Origin: G963665495 sp963665495
Lineage (GTDB): Bacteria; Desulfobacterota; Desulfovibrionia; Desulfovibrionales; Desulfovibrionaceae
NCBI GenBank assembly: GCA_963665495.1
Contig: OY762289.1
Location: 3,782,001-3,846,000, forward strand
Length of the DNA: 64,000 nucleotides
Direction of reading: 5' to 3'
Shown: positions 61,613 through 64,000 of the stretch, one piece after another
Position numbering within the stretch: the first letter of the stretch is position 1
How the letters are laid out: every line of letters begins with the position of its first letter
Notes under the pieces: model-generated
What the model saw: the letters and a program-made list of their open reading frames with translations, nothing else
What the model was told of the DNA's origin: nothing
Database searches by the model: none
Position numbers and translations under genes: made by a program

Positions 61613-62638
61613 ATGCTTGAGACCATATGGTTCGTTTTATGGGGCTTATTGTGGGCCATCTATTTCATTCTCGACGGCTTTGACTTCGGCATGGGCACCC
61701 TGATGCCCTTTATCGCCAAAGACGAGCACGAAAAACGGGTGATCTACAATGCCCAGGGTCCTTTTTGGGATGGCAACGAAGTCTGGTTGATCACGGCCGG
61801 CGGCGTAACGTTCGCGGCCTTTCCCAAAACCTACGCCGTCATGTTCAGCAGCCTGTATTCCGCGCTGCTTCTGCTGCTCTTCGCCCTGATCATCCGCGGC
61901 GTATCCTTTGAATTCCGCGGTAAAGTCCACAGCGCCGCCTGGCGTAAAATCTGGGACATCTGCCACATTCTCGGCAGTTTTCTCCCGGCCCTGCTGCTGG
62001 GAGTCGCTTTTGCCAACATCTTCAAAGGCATTCCGCTGGATGCCAACGGAGTCAACCAGGGCAATCTCCTCAGCCTGCTTAATCCTTACGGCCTGGCAGG
62101 CGGCGTGTTTTTTGTCCTGATGTTCTGCTATCACGGTGCGCTCTTTCTGGCCATCAAGGCAGAAGATCCCCTGCATACGCGCGCGCTGAAAGCAGCGCGT
62201 ACCATCTGGCCCTATTACCTTGGCGTTGCAGTGCTGTTTCTGGCCTGGTCCAGCACGGCCACCAATCTTTACGCCAATTATCAGGCCATTCCGGCGTTGA
62301 TTCCCTTTATCCTGCTGCCGGTCATCGGCCTCGGGCTGACCAGAATATTCCTGGGCTCAGGCAAAGTGCTTGCCGCCTGGATCTGTTCGGCCATCGCCAT
62401 CCTCGGTGTCACCTTCTTCGGCGTACTGGGCATTTTTCCGGCCCTGCTGCCTTCCAGCCTGGACCCTGCCTACAGCATGACCATCTACAATTCGGCTTCC
62501 AGCACACTGACGCTGCAGATCATGCTGGGCGTTGCCGGGGTCATGGTGCCTGTGGTACTGCTGTATCAGTTCTGGGTGTACTGGAACTTCAGCTTCAAAG
62601 TCACGGCAGAAGAACTGGCGGACGACGAAGCTTACTAG
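61613..62638 (+). CDS. cydB: Cytochrome bd oxidase subunit II
   Basis: A 341-residue membrane subunit with about eight helices. LDGFDFGMGTLMPFIAKDEHEKRVIYNAQGPFWDGNEVWLI (in pieces) is the family signature. It follows cydA by 62 nt in one operon. No cydX or cydDC genes are adjacent. Confidence 0.95.
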   Translation: MLETIWFVLWGLLWAIYFILDGFDFGMGTLMPFIAKDEHEKRVIYNAQGPFWDGNEVWLITAGGVTFAAFPKTYAVMFSSLYSALLLLLFALIIRGVSFEFRGKVHSAAWRKIWDICHILGSFLPALLLGVAFANIFKGIPLDANGVNQGNLLSLLNPYGLAGGVFFVLMFCYHGALFLAIKAEDPLHTRALKAARTIWPYYLGVAVLFLAWSSTATNLYANYQAIPALIPFILLPVIGLGLTRIFLGSGKVLAAWICSAIAILGVTFFGVLGIFPALLPSSLDPAYSMTIYNSASSTLTLQIMLGVAGVMVPVVLLYQFWVYWNFSFKVTAEELADDEAY

Positions 62639-62667
62639 ACCGCACTAGTCGCCTAACCAGCTTGTTC

Positions 62668-62696
62668 AAGGGCGCCCTTTGCGGCGCCCTTTTTTG
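62668..62696 (+). terminator. Terminator of cydAB
   Basis: AAGGGCGCC/GGCGCCCTT with a 6-nt loop and TTTTTTG tail. Confidence 0.92.
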
Positions 62697-62962
62697 TTTT
62701 TTTATATTTCGTTGAGTTGACGCATTTCGTTTTGGAAACAAGGCTCGCTCCTTAAGCAAATTTCACTTGTTTCAGGAAAATGCCTGAGGGCTTCCTAACC
62801 TTTTCATGGCAAGAAACGCTAAATCAGTCCAAGAGAGCATTGACTGATGACAATCCAATTTTGTAGCTATATATTCCCAGTTGGGGGTATGAATTTGAAT
62901 TGCCAATTTTCGACTACCGACAAAAGCAACCGCTTACGAGGAGTCCACTGTGGAGAAACAGC
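62697..62962. other. Spacer before peptidoglycan-binding gene
   Basis: No supported gene; it must carry the promoter of the next gene. No clear consensus is seen. Confidence 0.4.
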
Positions 62963-63892
62963 ATGAATAGAATTTTTTTTCGCCGTCCCGCTCCCGGAGA
63001 GGGCACGCTTCGAGGGCACCTGATTGAAGAACTGCAGCTCCATCTGGCGCGCGAAGGATTTGACCCTACCGGAGGCATCGACGGAAAATTCGGTAAGTAT
63101 ACGGAAGGTGCCATTATTTCATTCCAGGAAAGTCGCAGCCTTCCCCGGCACGGCGCAGTGGACGCCACAACCTGGCGTATTCTGACCGGTACCGGAGCTC
63201 CCAGCCTGTTCGACCGCTGCCTGCAAATGACCGCCTGCTTCGAAGGCTTCGGCTTCCGGAAAACCGTGGGCAACTACAACGGCGCCGGCTTGACCTGGGG
63301 CATCATCGGCTTCACCCTGCGCCAGGGTGAAATCCAGCGTCTTCTCAAACAGATCGATACGGAACTGTTGGAAAGATGCTTTAAAAATCACTACAATGAA
63401 CTCATGGACATTTTGGCGGAACCTCTGGAGAAGCAGCTCTATTGGGCCGCAAAAATTTCCACCGGCACCACCAACTACGGCGTGGCGCCCGAATGGCGAG
63501 CAGCTTTCGACCTGCTGGGCGAACATGCCCAGGTACAGCAGCTTCAGGTGGCCCGTGCCAAAGAAGTCTACTGGAACCTGGCGGAAGGCCAGGCAGAAGC
63601 CTTTGGTTTACGCAATGAACTGGGCGTCGCCATGATGTTCGACATCGCCCGCCAGAACGGCGGTTTGAGCAGAACCGTCAAGCGTGAGTACGAATTCGAA
63701 ATTCACGACAGACAGATCCTTAACGAAACCGACAAACTCAAAGTTATTGCCGAAGTCGTTTCGGAAGGCACCCATCCCAGATGGAGGCAGAGCATTTTAA
63801 AGCGGAAATTGACCTTCGCCACCGGACGCGGCGAAGTATACGGAAATTACTACAACCTGGAAGACTGGGGACTGGGCGCTTACCCCATGTAA
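62963..63892 (+). CDS. Peptidoglycan-binding, hydrolase-like protein
   Basis: A 309-residue protein without a clear signal peptide. Residues 18-80 are a PG_binding_1 domain (LQLHLAREGFDPTGGIDGKFGKYTEGAIISFQ in pieces). The rest opens with FEGFGFRKTVGNYNGAGLTWGIIGFTL, resembling the glutamate-containing entry of chitosanase or lysozyme-like glycoside hydrolases (probable catalytic Glu in FEG). The start at 62963 follows GGAGA. Endolysin-like or self-acting on the cell wall; no phage genes are near. Confidence 0.65.
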   Translation: MNRIFFRRPAPGEGTLRGHLIEELQLHLAREGFDPTGGIDGKFGKYTEGAIISFQESRSLPRHGAVDATTWRILTGTGAPSLFDRCLQMTACFEGFGFRKTVGNYNGAGLTWGIIGFTLRQGEIQRLLKQIDTELLERCFKNHYNELMDILAEPLEKQLYWAAKISTGTTNYGVAPEWRAAFDLLGEHAQVQQLQVARAKEVYWNLAEGQAEAFGLRNELGVAMMFDIARQNGGLSRTVKREYEFEIHDRQILNETDKLKVIAEVVSEGTHPRWRQSILKRKLTFATGRGEVYGNYYNLEDWGLGAYPM

Positions 63893-63919
63893 TCCACCCC
63901 AATCATAGTGCGAATAATC

Positions 63920-63970
63920 AGCCGGACCGCATCGTTTTTACGACGCTGTCCGGCTGTTTCATTTTTTACA
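63920..63970 (+). terminator. Terminator after peptidoglycan-binding gene
   Basis: AGCCGGAC/GTCCGGCT with a 20-nt internal part containing a smaller GCATCG/CGACGC stem, followed by TTTCATTTTTT. Confidence 0.75.
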
Positions 63971-64000
63971 ATTCTTCCGGATTTTCCTCAGGCGTTTCCG

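Overview
The window looks like chromosome of a flagellated, sulfate-reducing Deltaproteobacterium of the Desulfovibrionaceae type. The case rests on three things: a 16-site multiheme cytochrome of the HmcA/NhcA class, a periplasmic [FeFe] hydrogenase HydA plus a separate Tat-signal HydB small subunit, and a Desulfovibrio-style small ferredoxin. A cytochrome bd oxidase sits beside this anaerobic machinery. No rRNA, tRNA, CRISPR array, transposase or phage integrase was found. Most genes share moderately GC-rich codon use; the membrane protein at 37.5-39.0 kb is a clear AT-rich exception.

Layout. 0-2.5 kb: multiheme cytochrome and membrane partner (minus). 2.6-7.1 kb: a ZraP-like periplasmic protein with 14 nine-residue repeats, divergent from a ZraS/ZraR-like sigma-54 two-component system; both directions carry good -24/-12 promoters with TGTATA-N5-TATACA-like sites between them. 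7.2-14 kb: ferredoxin, a degenerate hydrogenase-maturation-protease homologue, hydAB, then a TM1266-type regulator, aspA and hydF behind a promoter overlapped by a Rex-like operator. 14.3-19.7 kb: two flagellin paralogues with matching leader hairpins, an ECF sigma factor and a CpxRA-like pair. 20.3 kb: an acidic FlxA-like protein. 21-28.4 kb: an orphan type VI secretion effector module (VgrG with a long C-terminal extension, DUF2169-pentapeptide protein, pentapeptide protein, PAAR-like DUF4150 protein, DJ-1/PfpI protein).

29-41 kb: two diguanylate cyclases, sppA-rpsA, a MEMO protein, an operon of an RGG-rich Cys protein, a MarR regulator with RGG tail and a DUF3861 protein, a Cys/Met-metabolism PLP enzyme, and the AT-rich membrane protein. 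41-46 kb: flavodoxin-like protein and an RND efflux pump pair. 46.3-49.5 kb: the most unusual locus, five tandem genes for 88-residue single-RRM RNA-binding proteins, each with its own terminator and each preceded by the same folded leader, whose outer stem shows a compensatory change between copies; three of the four spacers are themselves repeated blocks. 49.7 kb: a secreted Cys-rich protein. 50-56 kb: BMP-type nucleoside ABC transporter with cytosine deaminase. 56.5-64 kb: TPR protein, three small genes including a MerR-like regulator and a zinc-finger protein, cydAB, and a peptidoglycan-binding hydrolase-like protein.

Functional themes are hydrogen and redox metabolism (hydAB, maturation, cytochromes, ferredoxin, cydAB), envelope stress sensing (Zra, Cpx, SppA), motility and c-di-GMP signalling, and RNA-level regulation. 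Function assignments rest on reading motifs and family resemblance by eye; no database search was run.
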